From Deuterostichococcus epilithicus (lineage: Eukaryota > Chlorophyta > Trebouxiophyceae > Prasiolales > Stichococcaceae), in NCBI GenBank assembly GCA_033439295.1, contig JAVTLE010000015.1:1984001-2048000 (forward strand): a stretch of DNA of 64,000 nt, given 5' to 3'. Under the pieces are notes generated by a model that had not been told where the DNA came from, did no database searches, and worked only from the letters and a program-made list of their open reading frames with translations. The position numbers were made by a program, and so were the translations under genes. Positions 50,836 to 63,754 of the stretch are shown here, piece by piece. Position 1 is the stretch's first letter, and every line of letters starts with the position of its first letter.

Positions 50836-53170
50836 ATGTCGTCGCCCGTGTTCTCGCGCAGCTCTGCGACGGCGCCAGCAGCCGTGGCTGAGGAGATTGT
50901 GCCAGCAGATACAGCACAGACAGCAGGGGCGACAACCGAGCAGAGCGAATTCGACTGGCGGCACCTGCCGCTGCCGCTGCACGAGCGCCCGGCGCATTAT
51001 GTGTGCGCGCTGACGGACCTCAGAGTCTGGCACCAGCAGGCGAAGCTGCGAGCGCAGCAGACACGCGACGCGCTCGCGACCGACAACGGACCGACCACCG
51101 CCGAGCTGCAGGTGTGCTGCATGAGAACCTGTTCCTGTTCCATGGCGCATGGGCAAACCCAGGTTGGGCTGCCACCAACCCGAGCCCAGCCCTATCAGCT
51201 GCCTTGCATGCCGTGCAGCAAGAGCTAGGGTGGCTGCTGGACGATGCTGTGGCGGGGCTCCAGAGCAACGCTGACGTCAGCGCAACGGAGACATCCTGGA
51301 GGTCGCTGCAGCCGGAGCTGCTCGGCATGCGGGCAGAGCAGATGGCGCAGTGGCGGACGACGCTGCGGGCGCCCCTGCCCGTTCTTGAGGTCCGTGCCTT
51401 GCAGAGTCGCCGGCGTTGTTCCTTTGGCGCGCCAGTGCGTTGTGGGGGGCAGTCAAAGGCGCCTGGCCATCAGATCGTTGGAGCATCCCCGCTCAATGCT
51501 GCGCTGCCTTGTGCGCTCATCGGGTGTCGTGATACTCGATATGCCGACATGCTGTCCGTTGTGCAGGATCTGTGGACAGCACGGCTGGACGCACGCTGCC
51601 CGCTGCAGTACTTGACGAACTGCGCACACTGGTGGCGCTTCGAGCTGGCCGTCGGCCCTGGTGAACAGCTGCATCGAAACTCCCACCCTCAGCCAGCTTT
51701 GCCTGATGCCGCTGACTGGCACAAACGATGGACTACATGTCGTTGTTGCTGAGCATGTTTGCCGAAGGCTCAGTGCTCTGAGGCCAGCCTCATCGCCGCT
51801 CGGCTGCAGGTGATGCATACCCGGTTCGGAACGCGAGGGACCTGCTGCAGTGTGTGTGTTCATCCGCTTTGTGTGCTGTCCCAGGCGTGCTCATCCCGCG
51901 GCCAGAGACAGAACAGCTGCTAGACATGGCCGCGGCGGCGCTGGCGGCACGCCCATGGTTGGCAGATGGGCCCTGGGCAGACCTGGGCACCGGCAGCGGC
52001 GCCATCGCGCTCGGATTGGCCACCCTCCTGCCTGCCTCTGCACAGGCATGAGCCACACAGCCAGACTGCATGCCCTTGGTCTGACATCAAGCTGGCGAGT
52101 TTGCTGACCACATCCGACAGCGGCGCGATTTGCGTCGGGCCTTGCAAGCCTCCTTCAAGGCGCAGCCCGCTTGCATGGCATATGTCCAATGCACGCCAAC
52201 GTGCAATGGTGGTCTCCCTTGGTAGACGTGAAGCATGGCACAACTGTGCGCTGTTGTGCTGGGAATTTACAGCGTTGGCATGGCTTCACCCACATGTGCC
52301 GCCATCACCAGGCAATCCGTGAGCCCGGCAGCAAAATGGTACTTTCGACAATCTGCCATGTAGTGGCCTCCTATTTGGTGCAGGTGCACGCTGTGGATGC
52401 AAGCCCACAGGCCGCGGCTTGGGCGCGGCTCAATGTGCAGCGTGTGGCGCATGCAGCCAGCGTACAGGTCGGCTCCGTCACGCCTATCCAATAGACGCAT
52501 CTTCCATTCCTCTTAATTTTAAATGCCGGTTCGGACACGCATACCCAAATTCTGCCTGTGCAAGGCTGTATGGCCGGCCGAGCAGTGGATGCGGCTCAAC
52601 GCCAACCCGCTTCTCCCAGGCTCATGCTCAGTCTCATGCATGTCTCATGTCCCATGTAGTGCCTCGGCGCAGGTGTCGGGGGGCAGCTGGTTTGAGCCGC
52701 TGCAGCACCTGCGCGGCCGGCTGGCCGGCGTCGTCAGCAACCCGCCGTACATACCAGCCGCCAACATGCCCACACTGCAGGTGGGCTGTGTTGCAGCTTC
52801 ATTGATTGCTCGATAGAGTACCCCGGGTCAGCATTTCGGGTGCTGAACGCCATTACATCCTGAATCGAACTCTCAGATCAGCCACGCTGCATTGCAGGCC
52901 GAAGTCGGGCAGCATGAGCCGCACCAAGCACTGGACGGAGGCGCGGGACCCGGCTGCGACAGCTTGACGATGATCTGCAGCGGCGCCGCCGCGATGCTGA
53001 GGCCCGGTGGCTATCTGGCTCTGGAAACAAATGGCGGGCAGCAGGCGCATGATGTCGCAGCCCTGCTGCGAGGAACTGACAGTGACCGACGACAGCCAGC
53101 ATTTGAGGAGGTGGCGGTTGTGGCGGATATCTTTGGTGTGGACCGGTTTGTGGCTGCTTATCGGTGTTGA
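50836..53170 (+). CDS. HEMK: HemK/PrmC-type protein-(glutamine-N5) methyltransferase
   Basis: Seven exons: 50836-51111, 51219-51389, 51567-51660, 51885-52045, 52384-52467, 52673-52780, 52898-53170; 388 residues from the chosen start. The enzyme methylates the Gln of the GGQ motif in peptide-chain release factors using S-adenosylmethionine. Family landmarks are RCPLQYLT near the end of the N-terminal helical domain, GVLIPRPETEQLLD, the AdoMet-binding DLGTGSGAIALGLA, HAVDASPQAAAWARLN (acidic ribose-binding Asp), the catalytic SNPPYIPAANMPTLQAEVG and the HEPHQALDGG segment. The N-terminal extension is Ala/Ser/Thr-rich and longer with the alternative ATG at 50689, suggesting an organelle form acting on plastid or mitochondrial RF1/RF2 (inference). 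The intron after 52045 is GC-AG (CAG|GCATGA); splicing there keeps the frame and restores the family sequence. Confidence 0.9.
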
Positions 53171-53715
53171 CCCACTGTCACGATGGCGGCCTAGCGCGCA
53201 TGTCTGTAGGTGTAGCTTCATGAGGCTGCCAGAGCGAGCATGCAAACCAGATGTGCCAAGACATTGCTGGCGTTTCTCGGACCAGGCCCATTTCGATTGT
53301 GATCCTCGGTCAAGTTCAGAAGAGGTTCTACCGCTTCCAACACCTGGGACACGCCCTTTCAACCCTGTGCCACTGGCAGACACAATTTCACTTGTATTTC
53401 CAGCGCAAGTCGGTCGTCCAGGTACAGTGGAATCGATCAAATGCTGATACTGCTGAAGCGCCTTGCCTTCAAACACGTTGGTGGCAGAGTCGGGATGCCA
53501 TGCTGAGCCTGCTCCCTTCTCCTCTCGTTGCGACACAGCATCCAGCGGCATGACTGATGTTGACAAGACTTGATGAAGCGGCCTCAGAGACTGCTGCGAT
53601 GGGTATCCAGATCCATCGAGGTGACAGCCGGCCCTCTGTTCGTCAGCGCCGCGGCAGCGGTCACATGAGTGACTCTGGCCCTTCAGGCCGCGAATCGGGC
53701 TGGTGACACAGCGGA
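53171..53715. other. Intergenic, HemK 3' end and SEN1-like promoter
   Basis: No coding exon, RNA gene or repeat is supported. Open frames such as 53251-53553 show no domain and join to nothing. Confidence 0.55.
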
Positions 53716-56700
53716 ATGTCAGCGGCCTCAGAGGAAGCTGAACTTCTGGCTCGTTGGAGGGATATCGAGCAGCAGCCTATCGAAGATGCCACGCCCGCGC
53801 GACAATCCTGGTACGCCGCGGCTTCATCTTTCCTGAACCGCCACGGCGGCGACCATTGGTGGTGCCAGCATGGCGACCTTACAAGGAATCTGGCGGAGGT
53901 GCTCAGGTGCGATCAGGACTGTTCGGCAGTCTCCTGACTTGGCACCAACTGGCAGTGCACGGCCTGTGTCGCTGTCCCGATGGGTCGAGGCATTGCTGGT
54001 TTGAAATTGAGTATCGAAGCTGGAACAATCCACAACATATCGCCTGAAACTTGGCGTGTGACGTACAACGACCGGCAGGTACGAAGGCCAGCCAGTGGTG
54101 CAGCGGCTGTGGGGCGCAATGGCGCGGCAGCTGGAGGAGTGCAGCGCGTGCGTCAACGCCCACCACGCCGCTCAGGTGGGGCGCTTCGGGCCCGCTGCAA
54201 AACAGTCTGAACTCACCTCTTGCAAGCGCCTGCTCGGCTGCAGACCGTGCTGCCAGCTGGCGCTCCGGCAGCGCCAGCTCGACTGCATCAAGACCTGGGT
54301 CAGCCTGGCGGGCCGAGTCCCGCAGAGGGGCGAGCCGTGGTGGACCAACTGCCAGGCCCCGCACAAGGCATGAGGCGCCACACTTTGTGTCCACAGGCGC
54401 ACTTCCTGGAGGCCTTTGAGGAGGACAGCTCGGGGCCACTGCTGGAGGTCATGCGGCGACGCGACAGGGAGCGCCTGGAGGCGCGCCTGCTGCGCACGCT
54501 GGGTGCGCCGGCTGCCCTCGAAAAGTTCCTCGCAACACTCGTCTTTTCGCCTGTCATGAGATCCGCATTGAGTTCGGCTCCTCTCTCCACCTGACATCGC
54601 TAAGATGGCCGGCATGCCGTACTGCTGCCCGCTTGCTATCTGCGTCCAGGAGGGCGGCTTTGAAGAGGTGCGCATCCGACGCATCCGCCATGTGACCCAC
54701 AGGGTCCAATCAAACATGAACACCTGGTTATGATTGCTGCGCCGCAGGCGAGGTGGGCGAGGCGGACGAGATTCCTGCAGCGGCAATTACGGCGCTATTC
54801 GAGGCACTGAGCTACTCGCACCTGCTGGAGGACGCCGGTGTCATGGCTGCGCTCGTCAAAACGCTGCTGCACCTGCACCAGTGGTGCGCCAGCGTTTCAG
54901 GCTGGTGCTGGAATGCATGGAGGGCATGCAAGTCTGCAGTGAGGTCTTGAGGCATTGAGGTCTCTCTTGCAAGGTTCGAGGCTGCCAGCAATATGGCTGC
55001 CCTCGTCCTGACACTGCACCTGAACCACTGGTGCCTTCACGACAATTTCCAGGGAGGGCTTTTTACACGAGATGGAAAATATGTGCTGATCTTCTGCAAT
55101 TCGATGATCGCAGCCCGAAATTGTTGCCGCCGGCACCGTGTCTGTGCCAGCAGACGCGGTCCACCATGCCTGCATCACCCCAGCAAGCATCTGGGACGAA
55201 GACAACATCGCCCCTGGATGTAGGTGCGACCTGGCGCTGGCGGACGGCGGGCGCTACCCGGGCCTGTACCTCCTGACGGCCCACCCCAACCCTGGCGTCC
55301 GAGCTTTGGTGCGGATTCTGAGCCGGCCTCCAGACTTGCAAAGTTGCATGGCAGTACCACCTGTGCCTTGCCACTGCATCGTCAGGAAACACCCCCCGAA
55401 CCTCGTCGATCGGACGTGCTCGTGTGTCTTGTGATCCTACTGTCCCTGCAAGCTGAACCTGTACAGAAGGGGTGAGGACCGCCCCGTTGCGATGGCGCTG
55501 CGGGGCCACTGCGCTCGATGAGTCATTCATCCATGCGCAGGCGGCGCCGGACATGGAAGAGCTGAGAAGAGTCGGGAAGAGCTGGAACCAGTAGCTCTGC
55601 GGCGGCGTGGCTCAAGTGCCTGATTGACATATTCAACTGCAGGTTGCGGCGGATGTGGAAAAGCTGGGGGCGTTCCGGTCGGGCGCGGACCTGGAGCCGG
55701 TCATGTGTGTGCTGGAGCGGTGGACGCGGCTGCTGGAGTTCGACCTGTTTCACAGCCAGGACACGCCCCCTGGGCAGCGCAGAACGTGAGGCCACGTCAC
55801 ATCATACTCGTTCCACCAGCGCTCTCAAACAAGCACGTTCGCTCTCCAGAAGCAGGCAGCGTGGATGCTGCGGCCACTGCGCCTGATGGTGCAGGAAGCG
55901 TGACTCGATCATTCCAGCGAACGAACATATCTGACGCTGCGAGGTTGCGGGACTGCATGTGCAGTCGCCCTTGCCAGGCTGTATCAGCTCCGTCTACGAT
56001 TGTGAGCACAGCATCACTGCACGGCATGTCGGCAATAAAGCCGCACACACCTTGCCGCACAAGCTGAGAACCACGTCTGCTGAGGTGTCATGCGTGCTCC
56101 CGCAGGTACGTGCAGCCTCGGCTGCCACTGTGGGTGGCGCTACAGGGCCTGCTGGCACGCTGCGAGCAGCCAGCCATGCAGGTGACCTTTCGCTAACAGC
56201 GAGGCATGTGCGAGTCCGACTCATCCGATTGACTGAGTCCATTGGTCCTGCCAGTCTTGAAGATCCGCATTTGTGACATGCAGATAAGAGTTTGGACCTC
56301 GTGTGCCGTAGGCTGTGCTGGAAGCATTCCCCCAGCTGTGCGACATCATCGTCAACCACGCCATGTCGCCCGGCGCTCACCAGTGCGCTCACGATTTCTC
56401 AGCCTCGCCTCGACTGTGTGCATGTGTACACGGCAGCTGCCTGTGTGATGTTTTCTGATGCTGATGCTGCTGGGAGGCGGCAGCCACAGCTGAGCTGCAA
56501 CGAGCGTGATACCGTGGGGGGCCACACAGGACTTGCACTTGTCTCATCGGCACGTCCTGCCTTGAGCCGCAGGCACCTGGCGATGGGCTGCCTGCAGCGG
56601 ATGCTCATGTCGGACGCCTTCTGGGCCGGCTGCACCTTCTCCACAGACGCCCTGCTGCGGCAGCTGCAGCACGGCGCCACCAACTCCCAGGCGGGTGGAG

Positions 56701-57806
56701 ACCCACCGCATGATCACTACATGCGACTCCTGAGCTGAGCTCGGTGCACAAGTTCGATGCACAAAGCACACACAACGCCGTGCATGTCCCCAGTCGCTGT
56801 GACGCTCTGCCCGTGGCACCTGAGACAGGTATGGCAAGCCCTGGCACATGGCAGCAGCACTGGATGCGAAGCAGCTCGAATGCATGCAGTGGCAAACGCT
56901 ATGCAACTCTCGCAGCGGCTCCTGATAATTTTCCGTGCCACAGGACGTGCGGGTGCTGGAGGGACTGGAGGCAGTCGCCAAGCTGCTAGTCGCGCCCGCC
57001 GGCCGCATCAGCCCGTCTTCGGTGCTGCAGGGTCCGGGTGTTTGCCCTTGCTGATGCTAACTTTTGGGAAATCGGCTGTGTCACAGCCTCGTGTGTCGCA
57101 GCCCAGTGGTTCGGACTGATCGGGATCTCGAACACGTGTGCCGCACGTTCAAGCTCATGCTCAGCCCAACACACGCTGAGGCGTCAGCTTCATGGTCGAA
57201 AAGTTCTAGACCTGCATCCTGGACTCACAAACGCGATGTTGCATGTGCCAACATCGGTGTGCAACCTATTGGAACATGACTCCCTACATCCTGGCGCAGG
57301 CAGCGCTGCGAAGCACGATGTCGTTGTGGATCTCTCAGCTGACGAGGACGATGCGCAGACGGCACCCGGCCTGCTGCCGCGCCCGGCCTCGCCGCGGCTG
57401 CGCCACCAGCTGCATCACCCGCGCCAGGTGCCTTGTGTATGCACCAAAAGCCGCCGCACCAGCGCCAGGTGCCGACCACGATGGCGCTGTGCAGCGTCCG
57501 GCACAGCCCGGGCCATGCGCAGTGGCGCCGGCGGCTTGTGCATGCGCCAGAGCTCGGGCACCCCAGCTGCCCATCCGCCCACAAGGCTCTTGAACATGTT
57601 TGCAGTTCAGCATTGCTTGTATGGGTGTGAATAGAGTGCATGCTGTGTCTCAGGCGACGCCAACTTGGACCGGCACCGCTCGCATGCGCACGGATGCAGA
57701 CAACTTGGCGTCACCGCGCCAGCTGGCACGGCAACCCACGATGCTCGACTACGCCAGCCCCCAGCCGTCGCCGCAGCATTCGCCTGCACAGCGTCGGCAG
57801 CAGCAC

Positions 57807-57837
<31 letters not shown>

Positions 57838-60800
57838 GGTCGCCGCAGGCAGGGCTGTCGCCCCTGCTGCAGATGCTGCAGCAACACGCATCGCCGGCGC
57901 AGTTGCCACCGCAGCAGCCGCAGCGCCTGCCACAGCCTCAGCCAACACGGGTGTACGGGGCAGCTACGGGCCTGTTCCACGGAAGTGGTGGGTCATCACT
58001 GGCGGCTGCCGGCGCTGCTCAGGGCACGCGGCATGCGCCAGGCAATGGTCCGGCGGCAACGAATGCGCAGCCGGCGGCAGGCAGCGGGGCAGCCAGCCTG
58101 TGGCCAGAGGGACACCACCTGCAGTGGCCCACCAGGTAATCCTGCTGCTGCTGACCGTGACCTACTTGTCGCAGGGAGGACGAGTGTCACCTGCCGCCCC
58201 TCCACCCTGAGCATGTGGTGCCTGAGACACCGAGCAGCTGCCCAGCATGTCCAGCTGCTGTCAGCATCAGCGATTAAGGAGGTACGATGGTCGTGTCGCT
58301 GCAGGGGACCTGGAGGCGCGCCGAGGGACGAGGTCTCCAGGGCGGCAAAGCCTCTCGGGCGCCTGGCAGCTGAGGCAAAAAGAATGCATGCGAGCCGGGC
58401 GAAGGCAACGGTCAAGGCCAGGCCGGCGCGCAGACCGGCCGCGGCAGCGGAGGCGGCCGCCCCGGCGGTCGTAGCGCCCCTTCGCCCAGCAGACGACGAA
58501 CGTGCCGTGATGCATGGCATTGCCAGGACCACAGGTACGAGGGTTTGGAGACACGTGCGCTCAGAGGCCCCCGTCAGCCCGCAGAACGGCACGTGGTGAT
58601 GCACATCAGCAGGCCCATGGAGCCGCAACTGCAAGGCAGCACGGCATCGAGGACACGCCTGCGCAGTGCAGCAGGGCTTGCGAATGAATTCCCTGACCCC
58701 GAGGCTGCCCATGCTAGGAGCAGCGCCGGCGGAGCGACCTCAGCCGCTGCCGCCGCCCTCTGCCGCAGCAGCACCGCCGGCAGCACAGCTTCAGGATGAC
58801 GACCTGCCGCAGCAGAGGGCCGCAGCGGCGCCGCAGCCGCTCCCGCCGCCGCCGCCGCTGCCCAGGCCGATGCGCCGCGTCATCGAGCTGAGCCCCATGC
58901 ACAAGAATGCGGGCAGGTGGGCGCTGCGGCACGCCCAGGCGGCAGCACTGCCGGGCGCCGGCCCACCAAAGGTGTGTCCTTCGTCGTTGATGCTGCCAAT
59001 CGCACACCATGCAGCGACCAAGGCACCATCAACAGCGAAACCGCTTTTGCTTTAGACAGTATATGGTACACCGACAGTCAGCAGCACTTTGACCGGCAGC
59101 TAATGCGCAGGCGGCGCCTGCACTTGGACCGGCTGTGGGCCTTGGTGCAGCAGGGTGCCGGGGCCGGGTGCCACTGCCGGCCTGGGCGCCCTTGAAAAGC
59201 AGGACTGGCTTCGCAGGCGGAGTTCTTGATGCTTAACCTGGACGCCAACGATTCGCCCCCTGCCGCGCAGGCAGCGCTTAACCTCGACGAGGTGCTGCAG
59301 GACGTGCTGACATGGGACCTGCGGTCGGTGCTGGCGGCCGATGTTGACGTCGACGCTGACGCCGGCGCCAGCAGCAGCGGCTGGCGGCGGCAACCCACCT
59401 CGCAGGCGCCCACGACATTTGCCAATGTCGAGGCATATGTCAAGGTCAGTGTCAGCTGACGGCATGCAGTCCCAGCTCGATGGCGTTTGTGCCGCCGGAG
59501 CCGGCACTGGTGCAAGGAAGGGCACTTCGTAAGTTCAATGCGTGGTGTGCAAGCCATCAGACTGCGGTCGACTCTCTTCTCCTTGCAGGTGTTCAGGCCG
59601 CTGCTGCTAGAGGAGCTACGAGCATCAATGCAGCAGGCAGGACTTTTCCCCACTATTTATCGCATGCAACTTACCTCCGGGATCGAAAGTGCTATGCTTG
59701 GCTACATATGGGCCAGTGCGAATTGAACAGCTGCAGCTTTCCAGTGCCATTGGCGATCACTGGAGGCGGCATCCGTGTTGCTGCTGTAGCTGGTTGGATA
59801 GGGTTCCGGATGAAACACCCTGCGGCGTAGCGCTACGCTTCGTTAACCTCAGCGCAAGCACCCAGCGGAGCTTTTCACCGCCCTGCTGACAGCCCCGATT
59901 GTTGTGCCCAGGCGCACGAGCAGCTAGCGGGGCAGAGCGCCCGGGGCACAGTGCTGCGCTCCTATGCGGTGAATGTGGACGCCATCGCCCGCCACAGCAG
60001 CCTGCATCGCGCTAAGCTCAGCGCACCCGCCGGCGACCTGTGCGTGGCTTACCGCTTGAAAGTGCCACCCTTGAGCGGATGTCAGATGCGGCGCCCCTTG
60101 GTGGCGGCTGACAATTCTGTTGCGGAGACTCATGCGCACTCCCTCTGTCCCCGCAATGGGCCCCTCATCCCGCCGGCAACAGCCGCTGTTCGCAGCTGCG
60201 GAGCTCACCTGGCAATCGGAGATGTTCGTGTTGGTCAGCATGTCCTAATTTCGCAAAAGCTTGCTGAGCGCAGAGACCGGGAGCTGCACCCAGAGGACCT
60301 GGTCCTGTTGACGAAGAAGCCGCCGCCTGCAAGCAATCGCTCCATCAAGTTGCCGCCGCTGCATGCCATCGCGCTCATCGAGCGCAGCGAGCGGGACGCC
60401 GGTCGCACTGTGCTGCGCATCGTGGTCAACATCCTGTCGGGCGACGAGGGTGAGCTTGCGCCTCTGCTGCTTCCATGCTGCCTCGTGCCGACCGTGGCGC
60501 GCCGCTGCGGTGTGGCAGCTGATTCTGGGAAAGCAACCAGTGAGCCACGCCAACTGCACGACCGCCGCTGCTCCTGAGATCAAGCAGACGCGAGTGCCGG
60601 CCGACCAGGCAGCAGGTGCCCTGCCATCCTAGCACTTGATATTCACCTGCAGTGGCTGCAACTCGCATATCTAAGAAACACACACCTCGGCCTGAGGGCC
60701 GGAGCTTGAAACTCTGATTCCGCCGCAGGCAAGTACGGCACGCGGCGGGCGGAACTGGCCACGCAGCTGGTGCATCGCACCACCTGGCACGCCACCAAGC

Positions 60801-63754
60801 TCATGTCCTGGACTCCCCACTTTCGCCAGTTCAAGGTGCCCAAACCAAGCACTTGCGGCCAGACGGTTGTCGTGCATGCAACCGCGCATGGCCGGTGCTG
60901 CATACAGAACCTTGGCCAGGAGCACGGCGAACGTCAATGCTGCTTGGACAGTCTGTCAGTCATATCTGGCCTGGCTGCAGACCCAGCCGTAGCACTGCCC
61001 AGCCTGACCGTGTGATTCCCATGCTCGGGGACAGGCGCTGTGCGCGATGCACATGCTGTCGAGCCGGCTGCTGGGGCAGCTGCTGCAGCCGACGCCGACC
61101 GCCGTGTCCCTGGCTGCGGGGCGCGCTGCCCGGCTGGACGGCAGCGGGCTGCCCGGTCCGCTGCAGGAGGCACTGCAGGCACAGTTCAACAAGTCGCAGG
61201 TAGTCACAAGTCGTCCTCCATAGCCACGCCTGCTGTGTCTGGGAGAATGCAGGAATTTTCTGCAGCCGCACTTGCTGCACAGCGCTACAGCTGTCTTCCT
61301 CTTTCCATGGCAAGTGAAGCTGCTCTCCCTCACCTTGTGGCAAGTATAGTCGGCTTCCTCACTTTGTGGCACGTGAGATGATCACGAACAGCTCGAGGTG
61401 CGAGCCTGCTCGTTGACGCAATGCAGGTGGCCGCAATTGCAGCGTCGATCTCCGGCCGCAACCCCTTCGCCCTCGTGCAGGTATCTGCCTTCTTGCGCAC
61501 GTGCCAACCCTGCAGCGACTCGGAACATCCGTGGTGCAAATCCTTACCTTCTGTCGACATCTTCACGACGAGTCGCCTTTCGCCAACGGCGCTGGGCCCA
61601 TGTCGTGCAGGGCCCGCCAGGCACCGGCAAGACGTCGGCCGTGATTGGCATCATCTCGGCGATCGTGGCCAACGCGGCGCCGTCGGGGGAGGCGCCGCCC
61701 AACGATGGCGCTGGCACGGCGCTGCCATCGGTGCAGGTGCTGGTCTGCGCGCAGTCCAACGCCGCAGTTGACGAGCTCATCACGAGGCTGGATGCCAAGG
61801 TGATGATTTCTAGCACATGTTCTGATGACAGTCAGTGCATTCTACGCAATACAATTGTTGCACCCTTGGAGCTGACCTTGGAGCTGACACAACATCGAGC
61901 AGCTTTGTCTTGTGTGGCGCCCCAGGATACACAGCAGTCGTGCGCTCTTTGCATCCAACCTGAACGGACGTATCGGCGCGTCATGCGTTCCTCATTCAGC
62001 CAGTTGCTGTCCTTTCATCCTCGCTGCATGCTGACAGTGCCCTCTCCCTGTTCCAAGCGCCCAAAGCTCCTCGTTGTAGGGCTTGTTTACGGGCGGAGGC
62101 ACACGGGCGACTCCGCGCCTGGTGCGCATGGGCCGCCTGGAGGCCTTCAGCAGCGCGGCCAATCGGCGGTTCCACTTGGACGCCCAGGCCGCCGAGTTCG
62201 CCACTCGCGGCGACACCTCCCACAAGGGTGAGACTTTAAACCTGTGTTTGTAGGCATCGGTGGCGGCACTCATTAGCATTGCGTCCTGTGCGGGGATCCG
62301 CGCCTGGGAGGCGCTCTTGACTGCTCCTCCTGACAGCAGACTGCGTGCCGCTGCATCCAGACACAACCATCGCAGCTACCGCTGCTGACCTGCGCAAGCC
62401 CCTTGTAAGCCACTCGAGCACTGCGCGGCACACTGACGAGGGGATGGTTCCCATGTGCAGAAGGCATCGAGGAGCGGCGGCGGCGCAAGCGCGAGGTGGA
62501 TGCGGAGCTCAAGGCGCTAGATGCCAAGGCCGCGACGCTGCAGGCGGCGGCGGAAGGCAGGTCGGGCTCGCCATCTGCGTCCCCCCAGCGAAAGGACCGA
62601 TCACCAGAGCCGCCCGGCGCGCCAGGCACGGTGGAGCCGGCGGCGGCGGCAGCGCCGCTCACCAGTGCAGAGGCGGAGCAGCAGCTGAAGGCGGCCAAAC
62701 AGAGGCTGTACCATCTCCGCCAGGAGCTGGGCCAGCTCAAGGCAGAAGTGAGTGTCTCAGCCGTGCGCACTGCCGTGCGGGCTGCTGTTCGTGAGGTTGC
62801 TGTGGGGCCTCTCTGGGCGCTGTGGCCTGCTGCAAGGCGATGCGATTCATCTTGCGCAATTGCCATGCGAGCAAGGTGCTGGCAGCCCAAAGCTGAGACT
62901 CAAGCCCGGATGACTCACGACCTGCTGCCCTGGCTGCCTCCACAGATCAAGCAGGCGGGCGAGGACATCACGCGACAACGCAAGGAGCACCGCCAGGCCG
63001 TCATCCGGCGCGCGGACATCGTCGCGGCGACGCTCATCTCCGCTGGCGGCGAGCTGCGGCAGCTGCTGCCGCCCGACATGCTGTTCGACGCCGTCGTCAT
63101 TGACGAGGTCAGCGCCTGCGCAGTGCCAAACCTGTATGAGCAGCTGTGCGCGTCCAGATGCCCATGCACACGAGCTGCTGCTGTCGCCGCGGCTGCACAA
63201 GGGGGACCTGGTGGACTGGGCTCAGCGTGCTGTGCAGCGCTGCAGTTACCGGCAGGACACCTGCTGATGGTGCAGGAGCCCTCACTTTTAGGGGACATTC
63301 GCGAGTGCTTTGTATTGCACCACCATCATTTCAAATACAGCTCAGCACCCAGCAAGTGGTCGCACAGGCTCACCTGCAAGTGCACTTTCCCTAAGGAATA
63401 GCAGCCCTTTCGAAGTCGTCCTTCTGCGAGTGCAGGCGGCGCAGGCGCTGGAGCCAGCATCCATGATCGCCCTGCAGCTGCTCAAGCCCAGCGGCAAGGT
63501 GCTTTTCGAGAAACAAACTGACAGCCTGTCAGCAAATAATCCAACTTGGCCGAGAATGCACACAGACATCTCGTGAGAGCTCTGGCCGCACGAACTCGGG
63601 CACGTACAACGCTCAGTGTGCTGTTCAAGGAGCGGCGGCTGCCGGGTTGCAGGCAGTGCTGGTGGGCGACCCGAAGCAGCTGCCGGCAACGGTGCTGTCC
63701 AAGCTGGCCGGGCGCAACCACCTGGCCCAATCCCTCTTCGAGCGCCTCGAGCGG
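53716..63754 (+). CDS. SEN1: SEN1/senataxin-like superfamily 1 RNA/DNA helicase (3' partial)
   Basis: Exons: 53716-53906, 54079-54175, 54397-54502, 54748-54880, 55224-55308, 55643-55785, 56106-56181, 56312-56382, 56573-56690, 56944-57031, 57300-57427, 57654-58135, 58305-58534, 58667-58971, 59217-59444, 59589-59636, 59912-60039, 60274-60449, 60729-60835, 61035-61199, 61427-61480, 61611-61799, 62080-62227, 62461-62747, 62946-63107, 63436-63498, 63653-63754, then off the window; 1370 residues so far. SEN1/senataxin unwinds R-loops and helps terminate transcription in the nucleus. Helicase motifs present are Q-type SGRNPFALVQ, I GPPGTGKT (about residue 1054), Ia AQSNAAVDEL, II VVIDEAAQALEP and III VGDPKQLPATV; motifs IV-VI are outside. 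The N-terminus is helical. The middle has a SIM (VVVDLSADEDD), a ten-Gln run and Pro/Ala-rich linkers. A charged coiled coil (EERRRRKREVDAEL) lies between Ia and II. GC-AG introns follow 56690 and 59636. Confidence 0.88.
57807..57836 (+). repeat. CAG repeat encoding ten glutamines in the SEN1-like gene
   Basis: One caa and nine cag codons run in frame within exon 57654-58135, directly followed by RSPQAG. It is the purest trinucleotide run in the window and is coding. Confidence 0.95.
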
